DNA of 23,758 bases. Origin: a virus. Shown piece after piece: positions 14,364 to 22,267 of this stretch (position 1 is the first letter of the stretch; the number at the start of each line of letters is the position of its first letter). Under the pieces are notes generated by a model. The model did not search any database and was not told the origin of the DNA. It saw only the letters and a list, made by a program, of their open reading frames with translations. Made by a program: the position numbers and the translations under genes. Where the stretch lies: IMG/VR virus record IMGVR_UViG_3300017755_003336, positions 1-23,758 of that record; one strand, 5' to 3'.

Positions 14364-17033
14364 TTGAGTTACGTAGACGCACTATTTGATCGCGATTCTG
14401 ATATTATCAGAACAGTTGAACGTAAGGATGGAAAAAGACACTTCCATGAATACCAAGCGAAATATACATTTTATTACAAAGACCCAAGAGGCAAATACAA
14501 AAGTGTTTATGGTGATCCACTAACACGAGTTGTATGTAAAAATACAAAAGACTTTCGTAAAGAAGTTGCTATTAACAAAGGCAAGGATCTTTTTGAAAGC
14601 GACATTAATCCTATATTCCAATGTTTGAGTGAAAACTATCTTAATCAAGATGCTCCTAAACTAAACATTGCGTTCTTTGATATTGAAACTGACTTTGATC
14701 CTGAGCGTGGCTTTGCTGATCCAAGTGATCCTTTTATGCCTATTACAAGTATAAGTGTATACTTGCAATGGATGGAAACTATGGTATGTTTGGCAGTTCC
14801 GCCTAAGACACTTACTATGGACGAAGCACACAAGACACTTGAAGGTATTGAAAATGTAATGTTGTTTGAGAAAGAAGGCGACATGATCGATACTTTCTTA
14901 ACACTAATTGAAGACGCTGACATTTTATCAGGTTGGAACAGTGAAGGTTATGATATTCCGTATACTGTAAACAGAACTAGCCGTGTACTAAGCAAAGACG
15001 ACACAAGACGTTTTTGTTTGTGGGGCCAGTTGCCTAAGAAGCGTGAATATGAAAAGTATGGTAAATCAGCGGAAACCTATGACCTAGTAGGCAGAGTACA
15101 TTTAGATAGTTTGAATTTATATCGTAAATACACGTATGAAGAAAGACACACATATAGACTTGATGCCATTGGCGAAATCGAAGTTGGCGAAAACAAAGTC
15201 CCTTATGAAGGAACTTTGGATCAACTGTACAATAATGACTTTAGAAAATTCATTGAATACAACATTCAAGATACCGCACTACTGGACAAGTTGGACAAAA
15301 AACTAAGATTTATTGATCTTAGTAACGAACTAGCACACGCAAATACTGTTTTGCTACAGACCACTATGGGTGCTGTTGCAGTTACTGAACAAGCGATTGT
15401 AAACGAAGCACATCATAGAGGCTTACAAGTTCCTAATCGTAAAAAATATGATGATGGTGCAACACAAGCCGCAGGTGCATACGTTGCATTTCCTAAAAAA
15501 GGCTTACACAAGTGGATTGGTTCAATGGACTTGAACAGTCTATATCCTAGTGTTATTAGAGCCCTTAATATGGCTCCAGAAACAATCGTAGGGCAAATAC
15601 GCCCTGACATCAGCGAAGCCCGTGTACATGAAGATATGACGCTTAAAAAGAAGAGTTTTGCAGGGTCTTGGGAAGGACGCTTTAGTACAGAAGAGTATGA
15701 AGCAGTGATGGATCAAAAGCGTGATGTTTCGTTAACTGTTGATTTTGAAAATGGTCAAACTGAAGTATTCAGCGGTGCAGAAATTTATAAAATTATCTTT
15801 GACAGTAATAATCCATGGATGCTTTCATCTAATGGTACAATTTTTACAACTGAGTTTGAAGGTGTGATTCCAGGAATCTTAGCAAGATGGTATGAAGAAC
15901 GTAAAGAACTACAAGCACAACTTAAAAAAGCAAAAGATGCAGGAAATAAAATAGAAATTGAATACTGGGATAAGCGACAGTTGGTTAAGAAGATTAACTT
16001 GAACAGTTTGTATGGTGCTATCCTAAATCCAGGATGTAGATTCTTTGATAAACGTATAGGACAAAGTACAACACTAACAGGCCGTACTATTGTTAAACAC
16101 ATGTCAGCAGAAGTAAACAAAGTTATTACTGGCAAATATGATCATGTTGGCGAAGCAATGATTTATGGTGATACAGATTCTTGTTACTTTAGTGCTCATC
16201 CTGTTCTTAAAGATCAAATTGACAAAGGTCAATTACCTTGGGACAAAGACAATGTTATAAAACTGTATGATCAAGTATGCGAAGCGGCTAATGAAACGTT
16301 TCCAAAGTTTATGCTAGATGCATTTCATTGTCCGAAGAGTAGATCAGATGTTATTGCGGCGGCAAGAGAAATTGTTGCTGAAAGTGGATTGTATATTACA
16401 AAGAAACGTTATGCGGCACTAGTATATGATATTGAAGGCTTTAGAAGCGACACAGATGGAAAGCCAGGCAAAGTAAAAGCAATGGGCTTAGACTTGCGTA
16501 GATCAGATACACCTGTGTTTATGCAGGAGTTCTTAAGTGAACTATTACTTATGGTACTAACAGATATTCCGCAGAAACAAGTACTAGATCGTATTACAGA
16601 ATTCCGTAAAGAGTTTTCAGAACGTCCTGGTTGGGAGAAAGGTTCGCCTAAACGTGCAAACAAAATTGGACACTATCAACGACTAGAAGAAAAGCAAGGC
16701 AAAGCAAACATGCCCGGTCATGTAAGAGCAAGCATCAACTGGAACACACTTAAACGTATGAACAGCGACAAGTATTCACAAGAAATTGTAGATGGTATGA
16801 AAGTTATTGTTTGCAAACTAAAACAGAATCCGCTAGGATATACAAGTGTTGCGTATCCTACAGACGAATTGCGTATTCCAGAATGGTTTAAAGAACTGCC
16901 ATTTGATGATGCGGCAATGGCAGAAACTATTATTGACAACAAACTAGACAATTTGATTGGAGTGCTTAACTATCCACTAGAAGATACTAAGCAAAACACA
17001 ACATTTGGAAGTTTATTTGAGTTTGGAGTATAA
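14364..17033 (+). CDS. gp43: Family B replicative DNA polymerase (T4 gp43-like)
   Basis: An 889-residue polymerase, close to T4 gp43 (898). The 3'-5' exonuclease motif FDIET is at 105-109 (Asp106, Glu108). Polymerase motif A DLNSLYPS is at 389-396, motif B KKINLNSLYGA starts at 542 and motif C GDTDS is at 602-606, so all catalytic aspartates are present. The start is TTG at 14364, fixed by GAGGAG 6 bases upstream; the N-terminus aligns with marine T4-like homologues as I recall them. It copies the phage genome with the clamp encoded at 19782. No intein or split is seen. Expression is probably set by the promoter at 14264 and the hairpin before the start. Confidence 0.98.
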   Translation: MSYVDALFDRDSDIIRTVERKDGKRHFHEYQAKYTFYYKDPRGKYKSVYGDPLTRVVCKNTKDFRKEVAINKGKDLFESDINPIFQCLSENYLNQDAPKLNIAFFDIETDFDPERGFADPSDPFMPITSISVYLQWMETMVCLAVPPKTLTMDEAHKTLEGIENVMLFEKEGDMIDTFLTLIEDADILSGWNSEGYDIPYTVNRTSRVLSKDDTRRFCLWGQLPKKREYEKYGKSAETYDLVGRVHLDSLNLYRKYTYEERHTYRLDAIGEIEVGENKVPYEGTLDQLYNNDFRKFIEYNIQDTALLDKLDKKLRFIDLSNELAHANTVLLQTTMGAVAVTEQAIVNEAHHRGLQVPNRKKYDDGATQAAGAYVAFPKKGLHKWIGSMDLNSLYPSVIRALNMAPETIVGQIRPDISEARVHEDMTLKKKSFAGSWEGRFSTEEYEAVMDQKRDVSLTVDFENGQTEVFSGAEIYKIIFDSNNPWMLSSNGTIFTTEFEGVIPGILARWYEERKELQAQLKKAKDAGNKIEIEYWDKRQLVKKINLNSLYGAILNPGCRFFDKRIGQSTTLTGRTIVKHMSAEVNKVITGKYDHVGEAMIYGDTDSCYFSAHPVLKDQIDKGQLPWDKDNVIKLYDQVCEAANETFPKFMLDAFHCPKSRSDVIAAAREIVAESGLYITKKRYAALVYDIEGFRSDTDGKPGKVKAMGLDLRRSDTPVFMQEFLSELLLMVLTDIPQKQVLDRITEFRKEFSERPGWEKGSPKRANKIGHYQRLEEKQGKANMPGHVRASINWNTLKRMNSDKYSQEIVDGMKVIVCKLKQNPLGYTSVAYPTDELRIPEWFKELPFDDAAMAETIIDNKLDNLIGVLNYPLEDTKQNTTFGSLFEFGV

Positions 17034-17284
17034 TGACATTGAGTGAAGAACAAAAACTGATTTTAATTACTGACTTTATTGAGCAGAAATTACGTAAAGA
17101 AAAAGAACTAGAATTTTATCTTAAAGAACTTGCTGAACTACAAAGTAAAATTAGTTACTTACGTGGTGAAGTTAATTTAACAAATATTATTATTGATATG
17201 ATAAAGGGTGAACAAGTTTACGATATTAAAGAATCTATGGTTAACCGATACGATAATCAATTATTGAAAAAGGACAAAGAATAA
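17033..17284 (+). CDS. Small coiled-coil protein, 83 residues
   Basis: A charged, Glu/Lys/Leu-rich protein with predicted long helices (about 10-55), overlapping the polymerase stop by one base (TAATG) and the next gene by one base. It has no Cys or membrane segments. Function unknown; co-transcription with polymerase suggests expression during replication. Confidence 0.7.
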   Translation: MTLSEEQKLILITDFIEQKLRKEKELEFYLKELAELQSKISYLRGEVNLTNIIIDMIKGEQVYDIKESMVNRYDNQLLKKDKE

Positions 17285-17700
17285 TGTTTGAACGGAGTAA
17301 GATAGACAAAAGTTTACATTGGACAACTTTTTATAGTGAAAAACTTTTACTAGCAGTGATTGGTGCTCTTACAATGTTCGCCGCTGGTATGGACATTTAT
17401 GAAATGGTAATCGATATGAAAGTAGAACTGGGTGACTTGTTCTTGCTTTTCATTTATGCTGAGATTGTAGGAATGGTAGGGGCGTTTTATATTAGTAATA
17501 GAATACCTGTTACACTTCCGATAATAATTGCAATGACTGCGTTGTGCAGACTCATTGTATTACATAGTAAGGAAGCAGATCCTTGGATGCTTATTGCAGA
17601 AGCAGGTGCTATCGCAGTATTGGCATGTGCGGCTTATATTATGAGTTACAAAGAAAAACTTAGCCTTGAGAAAAAAGAAATGAAGGAATTACTAAAATGA
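17284..17700 (+). CDS. psiE: PsiE-like phosphate-starvation membrane protein
   Basis: A 138-residue protein with four hydrophobic segments (about 20-37, 50-70, 76-94, 102-120). The central pattern FIYAEIVGMVGAFYIS followed by TLPIIIAMTALCRLIVL matches the PsiE family, whose members are induced by phosphate limitation in bacteria; their molecular role is not settled. In a marine phage it would be an auxiliary metabolic gene. AAGGA at 17270-17274 supports the ATG. The stop overlaps the next start (ATGA). No Pho box was recognised nearby. Confidence 0.72.
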   Translation: MFERSKIDKSLHWTTFYSEKLLLAVIGALTMFAAGMDIYEMVIDMKVELGDLFLLFIYAEIVGMVGAFYISNRIPVTLPIIIAMTALCRLIVLHSKEADPWMLIAEAGAIAVLACAAYIMSYKEKLSLEKKEMKELLK

Positions 17701-17951
17701 AGTTACTTATAGCATTATTAGTTTTTATTACCGCAGTAGCAGTATACACTGACACTAGAGCACATACTATTGATCCACTAAAAGATGATCCAGATCCATG
17801 CCTACATTTGGCTATTCCATATGATCTCTGCCTACAAACAATTGGTAAAGAATGGTGGGAGCGACAAGTGAAAAATGCACCACCTTCGTTAGAATCTCGT
17901 ATCAAAGAACTAGAGAAAAGAATAAAGAAACTAGAAAAGGATAAGGTATGA
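17697..17951 (+). CDS. Secreted coiled-coil protein, 84 residues
   Basis: The N-terminus is a clear signal peptide or membrane anchor (KLLIALLVFITAVAVY) with a possible signal-peptidase site after TRA (20-22). The mature part has Cys35 and Cys45, which could form a disulfide in the periplasm, then a charged heptad coiled coil (about 64-82). The same coiled-coil tail ends the partial gene at the left window edge. In outline it resembles an inner-membrane spanin, but it is short and no outer partner or endolysin is nearby, so that remains speculation. Confidence 0.72.
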   Translation: MKLLIALLVFITAVAVYTDTRAHTIDPLKDDPDPCLHLAIPYDLCLQTIGKEWWERQVKNAPPSLESRIKELEKRIKKLEKDKV

Positions 17952-18352
17952 AAGTAGGATTTACTTGTAGTACTTTTGACTTGCTACACGCAGGACACAT
18001 AATAATGTTGCGTGAAGCAAAGGAACAATGTGATTATTTAATATGCGGATTGCAAGTGGATCCTAGTGTAGATAGGAAAGAAAAGAACGCACCTATACAA
18101 ACTGTAGTAGAACGCTACACACAACTAAAAGGTGTTGAGTATGTAGATGAAATTATTCCATACGGCACAGAGACTGATTTAGAAGACATCCTTAGTATGT
18201 ACCCAATTGATGTACGCATACTAGGAGAAGAATATCGCGATAAGGACTTTACAGGCAAAGACATCTGTCGTAAACGTGATATTGACTTACACTTTAACAA
18301 ACGAGATCATCGTTTTAGTTCGAGTGATTTACGGAGTAGAGTTTGTGAATAA
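17948..18352 (+). CDS. Glycerol-3-phosphate/ADP-heptose-type cytidylyltransferase
   Basis: A 134-residue single-domain nucleotidyltransferase, about the length of TagD. It has STFDLLHAGH with HxGH at 15-18 near the N-terminus and RFSSSDLRSRV (ISSTxxR-like) at the end, both expected for CTP binding and catalysis. The family activates glycerol-3-phosphate or sugar phosphates for glycan synthesis. It is followed by a phosphomannomutase-like protein and an epimerase, which fits a sugar-nucleotide pathway acting on host surface glycans or phage components. Substrate choice cannot be read from sequence. Confidence 0.85.
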   Translation: MKVGFTCSTFDLLHAGHIIMLREAKEQCDYLICGLQVDPSVDRKEKNAPIQTVVERYTQLKGVEYVDEIIPYGTETDLEDILSMYPIDVRILGEEYRDKDFTGKDICRKRDIDLHFNKRDHRFSSSDLRSRVCE

Positions 18353-19061
18353 ATTTATATTTGATGTAGACGGAACACTAACACCAAGTCGAGGAAAGAT
18401 AGACGAAAAGTTTGCACAGTTCTTCTTTGACTTTTGCACACTGCATCATGTTTATCTTGTTACAGGTAGTGACAAACCTAAAACAGTTGAACAAATAGGC
18501 AACGTAATTTATGGTATGGCTAAACGTGTATACAACTGTTCAGGTAGTGAAGTTTGGGAAGGCAACAGACAGGTTAAGGTTAATGATTGGACAGTTCCTT
18601 ATCATGTTAGAACATGGTTAAAAGATAAACTAGAAGAAAGCAAATTTCCATTAAGGACTGGTTTACACATCGAAGAACGATCAGGTATGATTAACTTTAG
18701 TGTTGTTGGTCGTAATGCTACACTAGGCGAACGTAAATTATACGTAGAGTATGATACAAAACGCAACGAAAGAAATTTTATTGCAGATTTATTTAATAAA
18801 GAATTTCCAGATCTAATTGCAAGACCAGGAGGAGAAACTGGTATTGATATTAGTCCTATTGGTGCAGATAAAAGTCAAATTATTTACGATTTTGACGTAA
18901 ACGATACGTTACATTTTTATGGAGACAGAATGGATCCATACGGTAACGATTATCCTTTGAAAAAAGTTTTATGGGAAAGAGGAAATAGTTCCACCCATGA
19001 AGTAAAGGATTGGAAACATACTTGGGAGTTACTTGATGCATATAATGCTGACAGGTCATAG
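18345..19061 (+). CDS. Eukaryotic-type phosphomannomutase-like HAD phosphatase
   Basis: A 238-residue HAD-superfamily protein. Motif I is FDVDGTLTPSRGKI right at the N-terminus. The pattern HIEERSGMINFSVVGR followed by ERKLYVEYD, RNFIADL, GGETGIDISPIGADKSQ and FYGDRMDPYGNDYP closely follows eukaryotic PMM1/PMM2, which interconvert mannose-6-phosphate and mannose-1-phosphate. GTG 18345 is the chosen start: GGAG at 18333-18336 lies 8 bases upstream and the HAD motif follows at once. The frame is open upstream to 18276, but that lies inside the previous gene. Bacteria usually use an unrelated PMM fold, so this type is notable. Confidence 0.85.
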   Translation: MNKFIFDVDGTLTPSRGKIDEKFAQFFFDFCTLHHVYLVTGSDKPKTVEQIGNVIYGMAKRVYNCSGSEVWEGNRQVKVNDWTVPYHVRTWLKDKLEESKFPLRTGLHIEERSGMINFSVVGRNATLGERKLYVEYDTKRNERNFIADLFNKEFPDLIARPGGETGIDISPIGADKSQIIYDFDVNDTLHFYGDRMDPYGNDYPLKKVLWERGNSSTHEVKDWKHTWELLDAYNADRS

Positions 19062-19785
19062 AGGTTACATAGGTAGTCATCTATTACATAGACTAAAAAA
19101 GAATCATAGTATTGTAGGATTTGATTTACAAGACGGTGACGATTTATATGACTGTGATCTTAAAGAAGAATTTGATTTAATTATACACTTGGCAGGTAAA
19201 AGTGGAGTACGTGAAAGTATAAACGATCCTGCAGGATATTGGCGTAATAATGTAGAAGTAAGTAAAAGGTTGTTCGCACGTTATCCTGAAACAAGAATAT
19301 TGTATGCAAGTAGTTCAAGTGCATATGAACCTGATTTAAATCCTTATGCGGCTAGTAAGTATGTTGTTGAAGAAGCCGCCGAAAGAAATGTAAACACATT
19401 AGGCATGCGTTTTCATACAGTGTATGATCATAATCCACGTAAAGGTATGTTCTTACAAAAATTAATTGACGATGAATTAGAATATGTAACAAATCATTAT
19501 AGAGATTTTATACACATAAGTGATCTTTGTGATGCTATTGAGTTATTAATAACTAGTAGGTATTCTGGTACAGTTGATATTGGCACGGGTAAGCCTTATA
19601 AGGTTCAAGACTTTGCAGATCATTTACCCATCCGCCTAAATACCCCATATGAAAGACAATGGACTTGTGCAAATATGGAAAGAATGAAGCGTTTAGGGTT
19701 TAAACCTAAATATGATATAGAAAAAGTCTTGACAAACAAGCCAAAAGATAATATAATAAAACTTGAAATAGGAGAAACTACATGA
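19036..19785 (+). CDS. NAD-dependent nucleotide-sugar epimerase/dehydratase
   Basis: About 249 residues, an extended short-chain dehydrogenase. The Rossmann motif GHRGYIG occurs at the N-terminus, HLAGKSGV at the end of the fourth strand, SSSSAY carries the catalytic Ser, and YAASK gives the Tyr-x-x-x-Lys pair. It is somewhat shorter than typical UDP-glucose 4-epimerases (about 330), with a reduced C-terminal substrate domain. ATG 19036 is favoured by GGAG at 19025-19028; TTG 19033 is an alternative. The gene overlaps the PMM-like gene by 26 bases. Together they suggest GDP- or UDP-sugar conversion. The promoter of the clamp gene lies inside its 3' end. Confidence 0.88.
   Translation: MHIMLTGHRGYIGSHLLHRLKKNHSIVGFDLQDGDDLYDCDLKEEFDLIIHLAGKSGVRESINDPAGYWRNNVEVSKRLFARYPETRILYASSSSAYEPDLNPYAASKYVVEEAAERNVNTLGMRFHTVYDHNPRKGMFLQKLIDDELEYVTNHYRDFIHISDLCDAIELLITSRYSGTVDIGTGKPYKVQDFADHLPIRLNTPYERQWTCANMERMKRLGFKPKYDIEKVLTNKPKDNIIKLEIGETT
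19729..19757 (+). promoter_or_regulatory. Perfect sigma70-type promoter of sliding clamp
   Basis: TTGACA (19729-19734) and TATAAT (19752-19757), both exact consensus, with a 17-base spacer, inside the end of the epimerase gene and 24 bases before the clamp ATG. AGGAGA precedes the ATG. Confidence 0.85.
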
Positions 19786-20510
19786 AAGACATTCTACAAG
19801 ACGTTGTTGCACACACCCATGCACTAGGCTTTTTAGCACTAGTTAAGGTTAGCAATGACGAAGGTACATCTATTGATGCAATGGCTGAAGATCGTTCAGT
19901 GATTTTATCAGGAAGTACACATTCGCCAGTAGCAGAGTTTGAAGGTACATTTGGTATGCCTAACTTAGACAAACTAAGTTTGCATTTGAAAAATCCAGAG
20001 TATCAAAAAGACGCAAAGATTGATGTTGTGAAAGCAGAACGCAACGGAGAAGTGATTCCGACACACATTCACTTTGAAAATACAGCAGGCGACTTCCAAA
20101 ATGATTATCGCTTTATGAACAAAGCAATCATTGAAGAAAAACTAAAAACAGTTAAGTTCAAAGGTGCGGCATGGAATGTAACATTCCAACCAAGTATGGC
20201 AAGTATTGCACGTATGAAACTTATGAGTGCGGCACACGCAGAAGAACCTACATTTAATGTAATGACTAAAGACGGTAACTTAGTTTTTAGTTTTGGTGAT
20301 GCAAGTACACACGCAGGTGAGTTTGTATTCCAGCATGGTGTTGAAAGTAAATTAGCACATACATGGAGTTGGCCAGTTGCACAAGTGCAAGCAATCTTAA
20401 ACTTAGATGGTGATGCTACAATGAGTATCTCAGATCAAGGTGCTATGATGATTAGTGTTGATAGTGGCATGGTCAAATATGATTATATCTTACCAGCACA
20501 AAGTAAGTAG
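19782..20510 (+). CDS. gp45: Sliding clamp, DNA polymerase processivity factor (T4 gp45-like)
   Basis: A 242-residue protein, slightly longer than T4 gp45 (228), which forms a trimeric ring that tethers gp43 to DNA and, in T4, also activates late transcription. Features of marine T4-like clamps as I recall them are present: NTAGDFQNDYRFMNK in the middle and a KYDYILPAQ end typical of clamp C-termini. It has its own perfect host-type promoter. The clamp loader genes (44/62) are not in the window. Overlaps the epimerase stop by 4 bases. Confidence 0.88.
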   Translation: MKDILQDVVAHTHALGFLALVKVSNDEGTSIDAMAEDRSVILSGSTHSPVAEFEGTFGMPNLDKLSLHLKNPEYQKDAKIDVVKAERNGEVIPTHIHFENTAGDFQNDYRFMNKAIIEEKLKTVKFKGAAWNVTFQPSMASIARMKLMSAAHAEEPTFNVMTKDGNLVFSFGDASTHAGEFVFQHGVESKLAHTWSWPVAQVQAILNLDGDATMSISDQGAMMISVDSGMVKYDYILPAQSK

Positions 20511-20517
20511 GAGTTTT

Positions 20518-20712
20518 ATGACAGATGATAGATCAGAAGATGCAACATACGAAAACGAAAATAGTACAGTAACGATACCTTTGAGAGAATACGATAAGTT
20601 ACGTGAGCGTCAATCATATATTACTGATAAAAGTTTAATTGGTATAATTGATAAGTTAGAAGAACTTGTTAGAGCATTGAGAAAACATATAGTAAGGACG
20701 GATTTTGATTAA
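20518..20712 (+). CDS. Small acidic helical protein, 64 residues
   Basis: ATG 20518 is chosen because TAGGAG at 20508-20513 lies just upstream; the frame is open further into the clamp gene but without a ribosome site. The N-terminal 20 residues are acidic and polar, the rest forms a charged amphipathic helix (REYDKLRERQ, then IIDKLEELVRALRKH). No family recognised. It overlaps the start of the transglycosylase-like gene by 8 bases. Confidence 0.65.
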   Translation: MTDDRSEDATYENENSTVTIPLREYDKLRERQSYITDKSLIGIIDKLEELVRALRKHIVRTDFD

Positions 20713-22267
20713 TAAAGATTTAACAGCGACACAGAACGACTACGCACATTTTTTGCCAGCATTGAGCGGCTTCTATGCAACATATGTAGGTAAGCAACGC
20801 TTTCCTGATCCTGTTAAAGGTCCTTATATCGAAGATACACGTATTCCTGCCAATTGGAATAGTGGTGTAGAAAGTCTTAACTATCTTAATGCAAAAGAAG
20901 GAGCGTTTACATATAAGTGGACACTCTATTCTGCAGGACATGCTGACTTAGATACAAATAAAATTGTACCTAAAGAAGATATGGTGCGTAATAGAGATAG
21001 AGATAACACTTGGTTACTAGGCGACTCAGGTGGTTTCCAGATTGGTAAAGGTGTTTGGGAAGGCGATTGGAAAGATCCTAATTGTCCTAAAGCACAAAAG
21101 AAAAGAGATGGCGTTCTTCGTTGGATGGACGCTTATATGGACTATGGAATGATACTTGATATTCCAGCCTGGGTAGCACGTTCTCCAGAAGGTGCAAAAG
21201 CAACAGGCATTAGTACATATGCAGAAGCAGTTAAGGCAACACGTATTAACAACGACTACTGGATGAAACATAGAACAGGTGCTTGTAAGTTCCTTAATGT
21301 TTTACAAGGTGAAAATCATACAGATGCTGATGACTGGTATGAGCAGATGAAAGACTACTGTGATCCAGTTAAGTATCCTGACAATCATTTTAATGGTTGG
21401 TCGATGGGTGGACAGAACATGTGCGATGTGCATTTGGTTCTTAAACGCATAGTTACATTGCATTATGATAACCTGTTACAACAAGGTGTACACGATGTAA
21501 TGCATTTCTTAGGCACATCTAAACTAGAATGGGCTACACTATTAACTGACATACAACGTGCTATACGCAAGTATTATAACCCTAACATGATGCTTACATT
21601 TGATTGTGCTTCACCTTTCTTAGCAACTGCTAACGGACAAGTATACATTCAAAATGAAACTCCTGATAGAGGCAAATGGACTTATCGAATGGTACCTAGT
21701 ATTGATGATAAGAAGTATGCTACTGATACACGTACATTTAAAGATGCAGTATTACAAGATGGAATATTTAAAAACTTTGAAGACAGTCCTGTAACAGACG
21801 GTATGCTTGTAAAAGACATTTGTGTTTATAAGCCAGGAGACCTAAATAAGATAGGTAAAGAAGGAAAAACATCGTGGGATAGTTTTTCATATGCGATCCA
21901 AATGGGTCATAACGTGTGGAGTCACATCAATGCAGTGCAAGAAGCAAACAGACAATATGATGCAGGCATTATTCCTAAAATGCTTGTACAAGAGCAATTT
22001 GACAGGATACTATTCAGAGATGTTGTGGAAGAAATATTCTCAAAGACTACAAGAGAAGAATCACTAGCAGTAATTGATCAGTATTCAAAGTTTTGGATGT
22101 CCATTCCGGGTACACGTGGCGCTATTGGTAAAAAGACTGTTAATGCAAGTACACACTTTAATGCATTGTTTGACGTAGAAGAAACAACTGTTGAAGAAGA
22201 TAGTGAATTAGATGAAACTAAGTTGGAGGAGTTAGAAGATGAGCAATTACACGGAGCAACACGATAA
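20705..22267 (+). CDS. tRNA-guanine transglycosylase/DpdA-like protein
   Basis: A 520-residue protein with the hallmark motifs of the TGT fold in order. GDSGGFQ carries Asp107, equivalent to the base-binding Asp of DSGGFQ in TGT. LNVLQGE corresponds to the VQGG loop and GWSMGGQ to the GG loop. TFDCASPFLATANGQVYI carries Asp300, equivalent to the nucleophile in FDCVxPTRxARNG. TGT swaps guanine for 7-deazaguanine in tRNA; the related DpdA does so in phage or bacterial DNA. The CxCxxC zinc site is not evident; only a VWSHINAVQEANRQY helix recalls the following His-containing helix. TTG 20705 is supported by AAGGA at 20694-20698. The acidic C-terminus is extra. DNA versus tRNA as target is unresolved. 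Confidence 0.8.
   Translation: MINKDLTATQNDYAHFLPALSGFYATYVGKQRFPDPVKGPYIEDTRIPANWNSGVESLNYLNAKEGAFTYKWTLYSAGHADLDTNKIVPKEDMVRNRDRDNTWLLGDSGGFQIGKGVWEGDWKDPNCPKAQKKRDGVLRWMDAYMDYGMILDIPAWVARSPEGAKATGISTYAEAVKATRINNDYWMKHRTGACKFLNVLQGENHTDADDWYEQMKDYCDPVKYPDNHFNGWSMGGQNMCDVHLVLKRIVTLHYDNLLQQGVHDVMHFLGTSKLEWATLLTDIQRAIRKYYNPNMMLTFDCASPFLATANGQVYIQNETPDRGKWTYRMVPSIDDKKYATDTRTFKDAVLQDGIFKNFEDSPVTDGMLVKDICVYKPGDLNKIGKEGKTSWDSFSYAIQMGHNVWSHINAVQEANRQYDAGIIPKMLVQEQFDRILFRDVVEEIFSKTTREESLAVIDQYSKFWMSIPGTRGAIGKKTVNASTHFNALFDVEETTVEEDSELDETKLEELEDEQLHGATR

Noticed and set aside
15124-15132. TAAATAC boxes inside the polymerase gene and at about 19636 in the epimerase gene
   Set aside because: Not next to a gene start; treated as chance occurrences of a short AT-rich motif.
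18276-18344. N-terminal extension of the phosphomannomutase-like protein
   Set aside because: Lies within the cytidylyltransferase gene; the GTG at 18345 has a Shine-Dalgarno at correct spacing and the HAD motif begins directly after it.
19693-19709. Palindrome TTAGGGTTTAAACCTAA upstream of the clamp promoter
   Set aside because: It falls in codons for LGFKPK with ordinary codon choice, so the symmetry is probably a coding coincidence.
20455-20517. Upstream extension of the 64-residue protein into the clamp gene
   Set aside because: No ribosome site upstream, whereas TAGGAG precedes the ATG at 20518.
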